Below, one piece after another: positions 34,490 through 43,453 of a DNA stretch of 64,000 nt (position 1 is its first letter; each line of letters starts with the position of its first letter). The notes beneath the pieces are model-generated. The model worked only from the letters and a program-made list of their open reading frames with translations, searched no databases and was not told where the DNA came from. A program made the translations under genes and the position numbers. The stretch comes from Saprospiraceae bacterium (GTDB taxonomy: Bacteria; Bacteroidota; Bacteroidia; Chitinophagales; Saprospiraceae): positions 124,001-188,000 of the forward strand of contig JAHBTW010000002.1 of the NCBI GenBank assembly GCA_019638385.1, written 5' to 3'.

Positions 34490-36181
34490 TCAGGGATTGT
34501 TGTTGCGCCACCAACGGATCAGGGCAATCAACAGGATCAATACCACCAGAACGTACCACAGCCAGCGCGGTATTTGCCAGGGCGGGCACTTGCAATCGTC
34601 CTGACACTCCAATTGCCCTTGCGTATCGGGGCCGTCCCAGATCGCCTGTACCGCTGCTTTGGGTGTACACACCACTTCGGCGTTGGGCGCTTCGCTGAAC
34701 CGGATACAAGCGTATATGGAATCAATGGAGGAGAGCGCCACACCGGCATTGGTGAGCGCCGTGAACACGATCTGCCCCTGCGACAGCGGATGCCCGAAGC
34801 CCACCACCTGAGTGCCCATCAAATGAAAGCCTCTCATGGTCCAGGTGATGCTGCGGCGGGCTGCATCTTTGGTCATGGTGATGGAACGCGGCCCTGTGAG
34901 ACTCAGTGCAGGCAGGTAGGAAACCGGCTGCGCGGCAATGCTGTTGAAGTCCAATTGCTCGGGTATAAACACCTCTATAATCACTATTTCGGTAGGCGCG
35001 CTGCCGTCGTTTTCGCAGTCCACGGTAATGACGACCTTTTGCACGTCGTTTTTGTCGGTGCAGGCGCAAGCCTCGGCAATGACCTGATTGGGGTCGTGGG
35101 CTTTTACCAATTGGGGGGTCATCAGGCTGATGTCTAATATATTGGTTGCAATATCTCCTAAGAAATCCGGTACGCTTTGCTGCGAATTCAATACAATGTC
35201 AATGTTGTCAATATTGAGCAACTCAAGGAAGTTGTTAAAATTGAGTTTGCTCAATAAAGCGCTTTCGTTCTCGGTGATGCTATCGGCCAACGGAAACTGC
35301 TCGAAAGCAGTCATTACAGCGAGCAAATCGGTAGTGATTTTTTTCTCGCCGGTGAATGCTGCAAACATGGTAGTGTCATGCTCCATTTCCAGAAAGAGAT
35401 GGATTTCCTCCTGCGGCGCCAACCGCGAATAACGCAGCATTGCAGCATTTTCAAAACCATTGGCACTAATTCCCTCCAATAAGTAGGTCTCAGGATTGAC
35501 CTTCGGGGAATACACCATGCTCTCGTTGACTTTAAACAAAGCATTATCCGAAAGCGGTGTTTTTTTGATTGAACCGTCTTCCATCTTTTCCTCTACGACA
35601 AGTTTGTCATTGAAAAAAAGGAAGATGTTCCCGCTTATCGTGTCTGTTGTTCTGTTTTTAAAAGACACAATACTCACTACGGTATCGTTCTTGCTCACGT
35701 CCTGATTGCGTTGGAGATAGACATTGCGCCCCGGCGCTACTACCTGTTTGATGCCGGGGGATGCAGGAATGGATGCAGGCGGCGTGATGGGAGCAACGCG
35801 TTTGGGCGGCGGCTTACCCCCGCTATAAATAGAAGTATGGTAGGTGCGTACATCGAAAGTACTCGGCAAAGCTCCCAGTTCGTACGGATACCGATGCTTT
35901 TGTACGCTGTCTTTGACGCCGTTGAGGAAGTTGCCGTCTCCGAAGATGTATAAAAACCGTACATGCGGCACAAAGGTGTCGCTTTGCGGCGGGTCCAGAT
36001 ATTGACCGTGCCCGGTCACCACCAATACAACGGTATCATCGGCGAGCGTAACGCCCTGATCAAGAGCGATTTCAACCTGCGCGACAAGAGGCCCGCCGGT
36101 CCAGCACTGTATCAAAAAAAGTACAAAAAGGAAAACGCGGCTCAGGGGGCCGCAAAGGAGGGGATGTTGGATAGTTGTCAT
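34490..36181 (-). CDS. Exported membrane-anchored protein with PKD-like and DUF11-like domains
   Basis: A 563-residue protein with an N-terminal signal segment (about 15-35, VFLFVLFLIQCWTGG). The following region contains FLYIFGDGNFLNGVKDSV, a PKD-like strand pattern, then beta-rich modules; one (about 355-500, HDPNQVIAEACACTDKND) looks like a DUF11/DUF7619-type repeat. A cysteine-rich stretch (CQDDCKCPPW) precedes a final transmembrane helix (about 540-558) and a short RWWRNNNP tail. Both ends match the topology of the downstream TPR-CHAT protease, 40 bases away, so the two are probably co-expressed and could form a membrane complex (inference). No family name was recognised for the whole protein. 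Confidence 0.7.
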   Translation of the reverse strand: MTTIQHPLLCGPLSRVFLFVLFLIQCWTGGPLVAQVEIALDQGVTLADDTVVLVVTGHGQYLDPPQSDTFVPHVRFLYIFGDGNFLNGVKDSVQKHRYPYELGALPSTFDVRTYHTSIYSGGKPPPKRVAPITPPASIPASPGIKQVVAPGRNVYLQRNQDVSKNDTVVSIVSFKNRTTDTISGNIFLFFNDKLVVEEKMEDGSIKKTPLSDNALFKVNESMVYSPKVNPETYLLEGISANGFENAAMLRYSRLAPQEEIHLFLEMEHDTTMFAAFTGEKKITTDLLAVMTAFEQFPLADSITENESALLSKLNFNNFLELLNIDNIDIVLNSQQSVPDFLGDIATNILDISLMTPQLVKAHDPNQVIAEACACTDKNDVQKVVITVDCENDGSAPTEIVIIEVFIPEQLDFNSIAAQPVSYLPALSLTGPRSITMTKDAARRSITWTMRGFHLMGTQVVGFGHPLSQGQIVFTALTNAGVALSSIDSIYACIRFSEAPNAEVVCTPKAAVQAIWDGPDTQGQLECQDDCKCPPWQIPRWLWYVLVVLILLIALIRWWRNNNP

Positions 36182-36323
36182 AGCTTTAGGTATTTAAAGG
36201 ATGAATGGGCAAAAGTAGTGATTTGTTTGCGTTTTCAAATGGTTTTTCAGGGTTTCTTGCTAATAACAAATTGATCTTGGCCGGAATGACCGGATATTTT
36301 TTATTCGATAGTCGCAGCCGGCG

Positions 36324-36361
36324 AAAGAAAACTGGGCGGCAGTTCTTTTACCGCCACCCAG
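36324..36361 (-). terminator. Intrinsic terminator, reverse strand
   Basis: Reverse-strand stem CTGGGTGGCGG / CCGCCCAG followed by TTTTCTTT. It ends about 140 bases before the start of the 563-residue membrane-protein gene, so it would stop transcripts arriving from 36.8 kb before they reach that gene. Confidence 0.65.
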
Positions 36362-36677
36362 CCCGGAATAATAGCAACTATCTACTTATCTCCATGCTGA
36401 AAAAGGATGGAAGGGTGTGCCTCCGAAAGTTGGCCTTGAGCCGCCCCCTGCGCTGTGCAAGGAGCGGCCCGGCCTAAGTCAAACACCCTGTCTTCCTGAT
36501 TTTTTGGGGGAACCCCCGGCGAAGTGGTTTTGGTGTTGTGTAGTGTGCGCCGGTTCGGGTTCCATATCACTGTGTTCAGGGCAAAAGCTCTGCCGGCCTT
36601 GCGGCGGCAGAGCGCTCCGAATTGCCCTATGAACTAAAGTGTTTTCTCATAGTATGAGGGTCCGCGGTTTCAAGAAG

Positions 36678-36708
36678 AAAAAAAACCGGGCAGTGCTAAT
36701 GCCGCCCG
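36678..36708 (-). terminator. Intrinsic terminator within the RNA locus, reverse strand
   Basis: Reverse-strand stem CGGGC-ggcattagcact-GCCCG followed by eight T (36685-36678). With the promoter at 36831-36800 it would define a short RNA of roughly 115 bases. Confidence 0.65.
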
Positions 36709-36799
36709 ATCATGGTAAAATGAGTCTTGAAACTAAGGACAGATAGACAGAAAAAACAAAATTTCAATTTCTTGTGGTAATCCCTTTTGATTACGAGTA

Positions 36800-36831
36800 C
36801 AAATTTATACCCCAACCCGCGCCGGCTCAAA
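36800..36831 (-). promoter_or_regulatory. Strong Bacteroidota-type promoter, reverse strand
   Basis: TTTG at 36831-36828, 20 bases of spacer, then TAAATTTG at 36807-36800: an exact match to the TTTG / TAnnTTTG consensus at normal spacing. No gene starts just downstream on this strand; the first product would be the structured RNA region. Confidence 0.6.
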
Positions 36832-36956
36832 CCAACGTGTGGAATAAGTTGGGGTTTCTAAATCCCGTTTTCAAAACAAACATACCGGATTCGATTTGAC
36901 ACATTACGACACAAACTACTCTCTTTCAATAACATAAAAAAATATTCCAACAACCT

Positions 36957-36986
36957 TTTGATAAGCCGATTTTTTGTATAACTTCG
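36957..36986 (+). promoter_or_regulatory. Candidate promoter for the helical-repeat gene
   Basis: TTTG at 36957-36960, 18 bases, then TAACTTCG at 36979-36986, one mismatch from TAnnTTTG. The following gene starts at 37062. Confidence 0.35.
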
Positions 36987-37061
36987 GGTTTCTAAAACTG
37001 TATTTTTTCTTCATTTTTTTGATAAATTAGGTTTTTCGTAACATTTCAGCCACCGCCATTT

Positions 37062-38564
37062 GTGAAAAACAAAGAAGATCTCTTCCACCTCATCAGCGCC
37101 ATGTCCAAATCGGAAAAGCGCTATTTCACCCTCGACGCCCAAAAGGGCGGGCGCAAGGGCAGCAAATATCTGGAGTTGTTTCAGGCCGTCAATAATATGA
37201 CCGACTACGACGAGGTCGCGCTGCGCGGGCAATTCGGCGCCAACCTGCCCTCCGACAAAGCCTACCTCTACGAGGCCATCATGCGCAGTATGCGCGACTA
37301 CCACAGTGCGCGCTCCCTCTCGGCGCGGGTGAAGGAACTGATGCTCGACGCCCGCTTCCTGTACGAGCGCAGTTTGTTTGACCAATCCGAGCGCCGGCTG
37401 GAAGAGGCCCGCGAACTGGCCCGCAACTTAGACGACCAACTGGCTCTGCTCGAACTCAACGTGCAGCAACGCCACCTCGTGAAGAGTATGCGCCGCAAGG
37501 ATTATCGCGAGCAATTGCAAGCCCTCATCGAAGACAAAGACCACAGCCTGCGGGCCGTCAATCAGGAGTTTGAGTTTTTAGACCGGGTGGACGACCTGTT
37601 TGTGCGCATCCTTCAACATTTTGAACTCAAAACCGCCGGCGAAAAAGCCGAGTTGCAACACCGCTTCTCCGACCTAATGCAAATGCCCGAACCCGAAGGC
37701 TCCGCCAAAGCGAAGTGGCGCTACCTGCTGTGCATGGCCATGTATCATCAGTTGCTGGGCGATTTCGACAAGGTATTTCAATACTACAGTCGCGTAGTGG
37801 AGTGGTGGGATGAGCATCCCAAATTTAAAAAAGAAGAATTCTATCTGTACATCATTGACGTATCGAACCTCCTGCACGCCTATTCCGTGAAGGAGGAATA
37901 CCGCAGCATTCCCGGCGTATTGGACAAGCTCGAACAGGAAGAACCCGACAGCCTGCACACCCAGAGCCTGCTGTTTCAGAAATCGGCGGTATATCGGCTC
38001 ATGTACCTTATCAATATGGGCGTGTCGGAAGGGGTGGATCGCTTTGTGGGCGAAATGGAAAAGGGTTTGGAAAAGTACGACATCAAAGCCGGCACGCGCA
38101 ATGCGCTCATTGCCAACGTAGCCATTTTGCTCTTTGTGCAGGGCCGGTTTGCTGCTTGCGCCGTCTGGGCGCAAAAGATCATTCGCGACAAGTCGGGCGC
38201 GCGGGCCGACATCCGCACCGGCGCCTGGGTGCTGCAACTCATGGCCGTGTTCGGCTTTGCCGATGTAGATCAAATCGAGTCGGTATTGCGTGCCACCTAT
38301 CGCTACTTTGCCAAAAACGGCTTAGGAAAGGAGGGCAGCTTCGAATTTAACATGCTCGATTTTGCCAAAAAAATGGCGCAATCCTCCCCCTTTGAAGAAA
38401 AGAAGCTCCTCCAGGACTGGCTGCATTATATAAAGGAGTTGCGCGCTGCCGGCACGGGCCGGGTGTCTATGGGATTGGACGAACTGGCCCTCCACTGGGT
38501 CAACAGCAGGCTGACGAAGACGCCTATTATTCAGGAAATTCGCCGGCAGCGGATGCGTGAATGA
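37062..38564 (+). CDS. Helical-repeat (TPR-like) hypothetical protein
   Basis: A 500-residue cytoplasmic protein from a GTG start (an in-frame ATG at 37101 is the alternative). It is almost entirely alpha-helical with TPR-like spacing: ERRLEEARELARNLDDQLAL, KWRYLLCMAMYHQLLGDFDK, and RNALIANVAILLFVQGRFAA. The N-terminal segment LISAMSKSEKRYFTLDAQKG is distinctive and recurs, to my recollection, in uncharacterised Saprospiraceae-type proteins. No signal peptide, enzyme motif or partner gene is evident. Confidence 0.7.
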   Translation: MKNKEDLFHLISAMSKSEKRYFTLDAQKGGRKGSKYLELFQAVNNMTDYDEVALRGQFGANLPSDKAYLYEAIMRSMRDYHSARSLSARVKELMLDARFLYERSLFDQSERRLEEARELARNLDDQLALLELNVQQRHLVKSMRRKDYREQLQALIEDKDHSLRAVNQEFEFLDRVDDLFVRILQHFELKTAGEKAELQHRFSDLMQMPEPEGSAKAKWRYLLCMAMYHQLLGDFDKVFQYYSRVVEWWDEHPKFKKEEFYLYIIDVSNLLHAYSVKEEYRSIPGVLDKLEQEEPDSLHTQSLLFQKSAVYRLMYLINMGVSEGVDRFVGEMEKGLEKYDIKAGTRNALIANVAILLFVQGRFAACAVWAQKIIRDKSGARADIRTGAWVLQLMAVFGFADVDQIESVLRATYRYFAKNGLGKEGSFEFNMLDFAKKMAQSSPFEEKKLLQDWLHYIKELRAAGTGRVSMGLDELALHWVNSRLTKTPIIQEIRRQRMRE

Positions 38565-38575
38565 TGAGTTTAAAA

Positions 38576-39028
38576 TCACCCCTTCATTACACAAATCGTA
38601 ATGGTATCCCCACTGCGATGTATGTGCAGCAATGCTTTTCCGATGGGAAGGCGGTGAATCTGCGTTTTCAGCTCTACCGATTCCACGATACCCACGTCAA
38701 TGTCGGTAGCGCCGATCACGTTGAAGGTTTGGTCGGAGCGGCGGTAGGTGGCGGTCCAGAAACTGCGTTTGGCGGAGAGGGTGATTTTTCGTTCCACCTG
38801 GTCGGAGGTAGGCTGCGCTTCGGCGGTGCCGGCCACAATTTGGCCGCGCATGGTGCCTACAAAAATCCCGTTGGGATGCAGCAAGGAGTATTCGAAGGGT
38901 CTTCCGTTTTCGATGATATAGAGGGTATCCATATCGGATGACAGGGCTACGGTGTTGGTCATAGTGGCTCGTTGCCGGATGGAAGTTAGTTCGTCTCTTT
39001 CCACGGGTAAGACTTTTTTTGTTGCCAT
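38576..39028 (-). CDS. Hypothetical protein
   Basis: A 150-residue protein from MATKKVLPVERDELTSI (39028); an in-frame ATG ten codons upstream lies next to the preceding gene and is less likely. Predicted beta-rich (TVALSSDMDTLYIIENGRPF, KITLSAKRSFWTATYRRSD) with no signal peptide. It follows the MazG-like gene by 46 bases and may share its transcript. No family recognised. Confidence 0.55.
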   Translation of the reverse strand: MATKKVLPVERDELTSIRQRATMTNTVALSSDMDTLYIIENGRPFEYSLLHPNGIFVGTMRGQIVAGTAEAQPTSDQVERKITLSAKRSFWTATYRRSDQTFNVIGATDIDVGIVESVELKTQIHRLPIGKALLHIHRSGDTITICVMKG

Positions 39029-39074
39029 AGTATGAAAATTTGAAGCAAAGCTAAGCAATTCAGCGAAAAGCGCG

Positions 39075-39545
39075 CTACTCCTCCAAAATGCTTTTCAGAT
39101 CGGCCGGGGAGTAGTAAATTGACTTGAGCGTTTTGAGGTCTTCATTGCGATACACCAGAAATACGCCGTCTTCTTCGCGGTAGTGGCAAGGCGTGGCCCG
39201 TTCTGTTTCATAATGTCGAACGGTGGCCTCGGCTTCCTCGCGGGTATGGCATACCTTACTCATATTGGAACGCTGCACCTCATCGAACAAACGGCGGAAT
39301 TTATCGCCCAGCCCGAATTCCAACACTGCGCCGCTGAGCACATATTGGATGTCGCACAGTGCATCGGCCACTTCCACGAGGTCCTTGTCGGCAATGGCTT
39401 GTTCCAGTTCGCGGAGTTCTTCGGCCAAGAGCGAAACGCGGAGCTTGCAACGCTCCGGGGCGGGTATGAGCGGACGGGGTTCAATCGGGTGCTTAAAGGT
39501 GCGGTGAAATTCGGCTACCTGATTGAGACTATCTAATTGATCCAT
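39075..39545 (-). CDS. MazG-like nucleoside triphosphate pyrophosphohydrolase
   Basis: A 156-residue protein of the all-alpha NTP-pyrophosphatase superfamily. The metal-binding pattern ExxE...ExxD is visible in LLAEELRELEQAIADKD and LVEVADALCDIQYVLSG, preceded by a helix with FKHPIEPRPLIPAPERCKLR. The first about 110 residues form this domain; the C-terminal 45 residues (YREEDGVFLVYRNEDLKTLK) look like an added small beta module. Such enzymes hydrolyse (d)NTPs to monophosphates, often for nucleotide-pool cleansing; the preferred substrate cannot be read from the sequence. Confidence 0.75.
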   Translation of the reverse strand: MDQLDSLNQVAEFHRTFKHPIEPRPLIPAPERCKLRVSLLAEELRELEQAIADKDLVEVADALCDIQYVLSGAVLEFGLGDKFRRLFDEVQRSNMSKVCHTREEAEATVRHYETERATPCHYREEDGVFLVYRNEDLKTLKSIYYSPADLKSILEE

Positions 39546-39636
39546 AACGGCGTGCATGAGTGAGGCGAAATTGCGGCGCGAAGGTAAGGAATTGGAGGGT
39601 GTTTTTAAACCTTGTTGTGCAGCCTTGCCCTGCTCC

Positions 39637-40320
39637 TTACCGCAGCAGCATCGCCTCTCCGCTTGCGCGTTCTGTTTGTCCGTCGGCGCGCTCCCATTCT
39701 ATGGTGTAAACATACAAGCCAGCATTGGCCGGGCGGCCGCGCACGGCGCCGTCCCAACCGAGGCTCTCTACATTGGGTGAGAAGTTTAACCGTTCAAACA
39801 CCGCAGCGCCCCAGCGGTCGAACACCCGGAAGCTGCGCACCGTTGCAACGCCGTCGCCGGCAAACACCGCGAGCCAATCGTTGATGCCGTCGCCGTTGGG
39901 CGAAAAGGCGTTGGGTACATATACCGGCGCTCGTCCATCCACGAGGATGGTGAGCGCGTCGCGCAATTCGCAACCGGGCGCTATGCGAAGCGTCAGTTCG
40001 TAGCGGGTGCTGCGCGGGGGCATAGCCATGACGACAGCACAAGTATCGCAGTCTAAGCCCTGAGGCGGTTGCCAGCTAAATTGTGCGCTCTGCGGCCACA
40101 GGCCCTGCGGTTGCAGGCGAACCGCCTGTCCGAGGCGGATGCTCGTGTCGCGCCCCAACTCCATTACCCATGAAGGCGCGGGCGGTACGGTCACTTCCTG
40201 TGTCTCGCCGCAGCCCGTCGCGTCTTCTATTCGCAACAAAAACACACCCGCCGGCAAGGCAAGCGGCACATCGGCCGGTTGCAGGGCATCGCCCGATAGC
40301 CCGATGCGGTACGGCGGCAT
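39637..40320 (-). CDS. Gliding-motility-associated C-terminal domain protein, 3' fragment of a frameshifted gene
   Basis: A 227-residue fragment holding the C-terminal part of a secreted protein. The last 90 residues are the gliding-motility-associated / T9SS type B sorting domain: VYVPNAFSPNGDGINDWLAV, FRVFDRWGAAVFERLNF, NAGLYVYTIEW and a final EAMLLR. A SprB-like repeat precedes it. The frame actually continues upstream to about 40352, where one base too many in a GGG run (reverse strand) breaks it from the middle piece (40353-40496), which has GVFSVSITESGGCTRVRAA. The complete gene would run 40880-39637, about 414 residues. Confidence 0.8.
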   Translation of the reverse strand: MPPYRIGLSGDALQPADVPLALPAGVFLLRIEDATGCGETQEVTVPPAPSWVMELGRDTSIRLGQAVRLQPQGLWPQSAQFSWQPPQGLDCDTCAVVMAMPPRSTRYELTLRIAPGCELRDALTILVDGRAPVYVPNAFSPNGDGINDWLAVFAGDGVATVRSFRVFDRWGAAVFERLNFSPNVESLGWDGAVRGRPANAGLYVYTIEWERADGQTERASGEAMLLR

Positions 40321-40352
40321 CCCTCCCTGTACCTGATCCAGAAAAACTTGTC

Positions 40353-40880
40353 CCGGCAGCCCTCACGCGGGTGCAGCCGCCGCTCTCGGTTATGCTCACG
40401 CTGAATACGCCCGCACCCACTCCCGTGAGATCGCGCCCGGTGCTGCCGTTGCTCCATAAGTAAGTGTAGCCGCTATCGTCGCCGGGAAAAGTGAGTACTA
40501 ATGCGTCCGTTTTCAGAGTCGGGGCAGGCAGGTTCAGGGGTCAACTCCACTTCCGGCACCCCATCACACGCCGGCACCTGCGCCTCCAGCGTCACCGCGC
40601 AGCCGTACGCATTGGTGACGGTGACTGAGTATTGGCCCGGCGTGGGGAGGTCTTGTGGGTTTGGTTCGTATGCGGAGTAGCCCTCAGGCCCCTGCCATAC
40701 GAAGGAAAAGGGGCCGGCGTTGCCCTCGGCGGTAATGAATACGCGACCGGGGTTTCCGGCTCCGCAGGTGCAATGCACAGAATCAATGCGGATTTGGGCC
40801 GCAACATGATAAACCGACGCCAGCAACATCAATACCATAAGCCGGTATCGGATCGCGGTTATTTTATCTTGGATACACAT
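40353..40880 (-). pseudogene. 5' and middle parts of the frameshifted gliding-motility-associated protein gene
   Basis: 40880-40473 encodes the N-terminus, with a signal peptide (MVLMLLASVYHVAAQ, likely start at 40838) and a SprB-like repeat (PGQYSVTVTNAYGCAVTLEA), ending abnormally in STHFSRRR. One extra base at about 40496-40498 shifts the frame; correcting it gives LTFPGDDSGYTYLWSNGSTG, a normal continuation, up to the second break near 40352. Both breaks are single-base insertions, so they may be recent mutations or errors in the sequence. Confidence 0.75.
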
Positions 40881-40913
40881 AATGCCGGAGTTTTTGGTGG
40901 CGAAAAAGCAGAG

Positions 40914-41807
40914 TTACTTACGACGCATTTGCGCTTTAATGCCCTCCAATTCAAATTTAAATTGAGTGATGTCCCCTTCCATTGTTTGTATAAGGTAGGG
41001 ATGCTTTGATTTTGCCGCTTCCTGCAAATGATACACAATGCGTTCATAATAGGGCGCCAGGTCTTCAGGTTTTCGAGGTTTGGGAAGGTTGTAAATATGA
41101 GTATGTAAAATATTGGCAATGGCCTGGTGTATAAAGGGCTTCAGGCTGGAGGTTTCGGGCGCTAATTGTAATGCCTCTTCAAACAAGAGTACGTTTTCGG
41201 GGATGTACCGATGATTATGAACATAGTTGGCTAAATCGTTTTTGATGAGAAAGTCGTATAAAGCTACTTCGTCTGCCGGGGGGGAGTCTAATACAACGAA
41301 GTTGAATTGAATTACCATGCACTCCGGGCATTTGTCGATGTGCTTTGTTTGATATCCTTGATGAAGGTAAATGAACCGGCACTGGTAAGTGCCCGGTTGA
41401 AAACCAGCCAAGACTGTTTCTTTGATCGTCAGCATCTCATCAGGGTATAATTCCGGACCTATTTTGTAATAAGTACGGCTGTTATAACCAGGAGGAATGA
41501 ATTGCATCTCGTCATCATGTGAGGCGCCTCCGTAACCGATTTCTGAAATACTCATTGTCCGATTTCTCCATTCTGTCAAATCAGGATTCAGCCTCTTAAC
41601 TTGAATAACTTTACGCCTATCGGGATATGGGTAATAATTATTTTTGGCTGTCTGATTGCCCCATTCTAATTGTACAAATAACATATCCAAAGGCGCCAGG
41701 GTATCCCTGAATGATGTAAATTCAATGTGGGGGAATTTTTGACAGTAGGCGGACAAATGCGTGAATACTATCAAGTTTATTAGTACGAAAAATTGTTTTA
41801 TATTCAT
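40914..41807 (-). CDS. Secreted hypothetical protein
   Basis: A 297-residue protein with a signal peptide (MNIKQFFVLINLIVFTHLSA, cleaved near YCQK). The first part is beta-rich and contains an IRxxxxxG-free region with FIPPGYNSRTYYKIGPEL; the segment after 150 has CPECMVIQFNF, then a helical C-terminal half. Composition is more AT-rich than neighbours. It lies between the two frameshifted surface-protein genes, in the same direction. No family recognised and no sorting domain. Confidence 0.6.
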   Translation of the reverse strand: MNIKQFFVLINLIVFTHLSAYCQKFPHIEFTSFRDTLAPLDMLFVQLEWGNQTAKNNYYPYPDRRKVIQVKRLNPDLTEWRNRTMSISEIGYGGASHDDEMQFIPPGYNSRTYYKIGPELYPDEMLTIKETVLAGFQPGTYQCRFIYLHQGYQTKHIDKCPECMVIQFNFVVLDSPPADEVALYDFLIKNDLANYVHNHRYIPENVLLFEEALQLAPETSSLKPFIHQAIANILHTHIYNLPKPRKPEDLAPYYERIVYHLQEAAKSKHPYLIQTMEGDITQFKFELEGIKAQMRRK

Positions 41808-41832
41808 GATTTTTTAAGTTTCGTGATGAAGT

Positions 41833-43278
41833 TTACTTTCCTGGAGATCGTTTTCGCGATCGAATGATGCTTTTATGCAAAGGAATGAAGCCTCTATTAT
41901 TATATCTCAAATCTTCGTGCATCAATTCTCGTTCAGGGATATGGTCTAACCCAAACTGATGGCCAATCTCATGAATAAAGCTAATAGCAGCCTGGGCATT
42001 AGGATTAGTAAGCCCGCCCATTACTTCAAAAAAGGTTTCAAACGGCAATACGCTAATATCTCCTCCTGCAAGCATTATTGTATTACTAGCTGAGTCGTTT
42101 TGCAAGGTCAGCCCCAAATTTGACGTATTTTCTGAATCAGGGTCTTGGTCTCTATCCCATTTGCCCGATTGCCACACAAAGCAGGTAGCCGCATACCATA
42201 CTCCTGTAGAATTGATTCCTGCTTCAATATCCTTGTACTCTAATTGTCTCCATACTCTATTTACAAAATTGGGAGTAGAAATGGTGGGAAAATAATGAAT
42301 ATTTTTGTTAACAGGAAGGATGACTGGTTGTAAGTAAACAGATTTGAAGGTGTCTAAAACCGAAATAAACCCTGCATAATCCTGCGACAAATTGTAAGGC
42401 AAAATATTATGGCTTGCATCCCTGTCATCGTCTCTGAGCAAAGCCGTCAGGCTCAAGCCGGCGGTAGTGATGGTGTTGGCCGCAGGGTTAATGGAGACAA
42501 TAGGCATAGGCTGCCCGGCGGCGGCGGTAAATATGGCCGAGGTAGTAACTCCTTGCAGTGTCCTGTTGATCAGAGCGACGGTAAAAGTAAATGTTCCATT
42601 GGCGGTTTTCTGTATTTCCTGCACCAGCCCCAAAATGGTATCTCCCGGCACAGGAATAAGCATTAAGTCAATTTTCAGGAGGGGCAGGGAAACCGGCCCC
42701 GACTGTTGGAGCGCTTTGACATTCAGGAAGTTAATCCCGTTGTTTCTGATTTCTCCTTCTATACTGCCGGTCATGCCGAGTGTGAAGAACCCGTTCTCGA
42801 ATCTGCCGTTTGCAGGGGGCGAGCTGTTCAGATCGGCAGATGGCGGATTGTCTATCGCATTGGGGAAGTGTTCCTCTAATCCCCTCAGATGCGTATAAAA
42901 GCTGTTGATTGTATCCTGTGCAAAAGCGTTGTCAACATAAAGCCGCGTTGCGCGCGAAGCCAGGTTGTTTCCTCCGTCGAAATCATAGATATAGGCTTGA
43001 ACTTTGTTATTATACCCCGTCAGATTATCCATCGTGGCCACTTCGAGATTAAACAATCTCCATACCGTCAACACCGGGGACACCATCGCTGCATCAAACG
43101 GTACCCTGCCCGCTTTGGAATCGTGGATGTGTATGCCGTGCTTTCCGTCCTCGTTTTGCAGGCGGGGCAGGATGAGCGAATCAAACACAGCGGCTACGCG
43201 ATAATTGTCGCCGGGATGCAGCGAGGTTTTGAACCAAAGCGTTTTCACCGTATCGCCGGGCTGAAAAGTAAGCTCCAC
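41833..43278 (-). CDS. Secreted zinc metalloprotease region, 3' fragment of a frameshifted gene
   Basis: This 481-residue fragment starts at a GTG only because the frame is broken; coding continues upstream to about 43462 (LDPNDKNKSPGVYEPTANTG and DTDFDGIVELTF read naturally). Near the C-terminus HEIGHQFGLDH is a full HExxHxxGxxH zinc site of metzincin-type proteases, followed by ERELMHEDL, which can supply the Met-turn. The C-terminus RSRKRSPGK shows no T9SS sorting domain. The preceding portion is beta-rich. It belongs with 43454-45190 and 45222-45878 to one gene of about 1340 residues. Confidence 0.75.
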   Translation of the reverse strand: MELTFQPGDTVKTLWFKTSLHPGDNYRVAAVFDSLILPRLQNEDGKHGIHIHDSKAGRVPFDAAMVSPVLTVWRLFNLEVATMDNLTGYNNKVQAYIYDFDGGNNLASRATRLYVDNAFAQDTINSFYTHLRGLEEHFPNAIDNPPSADLNSSPPANGRFENGFFTLGMTGSIEGEIRNNGINFLNVKALQQSGPVSLPLLKIDLMLIPVPGDTILGLVQEIQKTANGTFTFTVALINRTLQGVTTSAIFTAAAGQPMPIVSINPAANTITTAGLSLTALLRDDDRDASHNILPYNLSQDYAGFISVLDTFKSVYLQPVILPVNKNIHYFPTISTPNFVNRVWRQLEYKDIEAGINSTGVWYAATCFVWQSGKWDRDQDPDSENTSNLGLTLQNDSASNTIMLAGGDISVLPFETFFEVMGGLTNPNAQAAISFIHEIGHQFGLDHIPERELMHEDLRYNNRGFIPLHKSIIRSRKRSPGK

Positions 43279-43453
43279 AATGCCATCAAAGTCGGTATCG
43301 CCTTCCAGCAGCCCAAAAGGACATGGGACTGCCGGCGGCTGAAATATAGGTCCCCGGTTATCATGGTCTTTGTCATAAGTAAGCGCAGGACCATAAAAAT
43401 AGCTCCCGGTATTTGCAGTAGGCTCATAAACCCCGGGGCTTTTATTTTTATCG

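Larger units (their letters stand above)
36324..36793 (-). ncRNA. Candidate structured noncoding RNA locus
   Basis: This 470-base stretch has no credible reading frame but is bounded on the reverse strand by a good promoter (36831-36800) and an intrinsic terminator (36324-36361), with a second terminator at 36708-36678. Between them the sequence folds strongly: GTTCATAGGGCAA...GCTCTGCCG pairs with CGGCAGAGC...TTGCCCTGAAC (36582-36633), and AGGGTGT...ACACCCT closes a branched structure with GGCC and CCGC/GCGG stems (36412-36490). No RNase P, tmRNA, SRP or tRNA signature was found. It may be one RNA, two RNAs (about 115 and 350 bases), or a leader with attenuation for the downstream membrane-protein/CHAT pair. 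Confidence 0.4.

Noticed and set aside
31522..36181. A type III-E CRISPR-associated or gasdermin-type CHAT defence system
   Set aside because: No CRISPR array, cas gene or gasdermin-like small protein is present, and the CHAT protein is exported and anchored.
36535..36570. tRNA, from GGTTCGGGTTCC resembling a T-arm
   Set aside because: The nearly invariant A58 is missing, and no matching acceptor stem, anticodon arm or CCA is found on either strand.
36324..36793. RNase P RNA, tmRNA or SRP RNA
   Set aside because: GAGGAAAGTCC, the tmRNA 5' and 3' tRNA-like ends and the SRP domain IV GGAAGCAGC loop are all absent on both strands.
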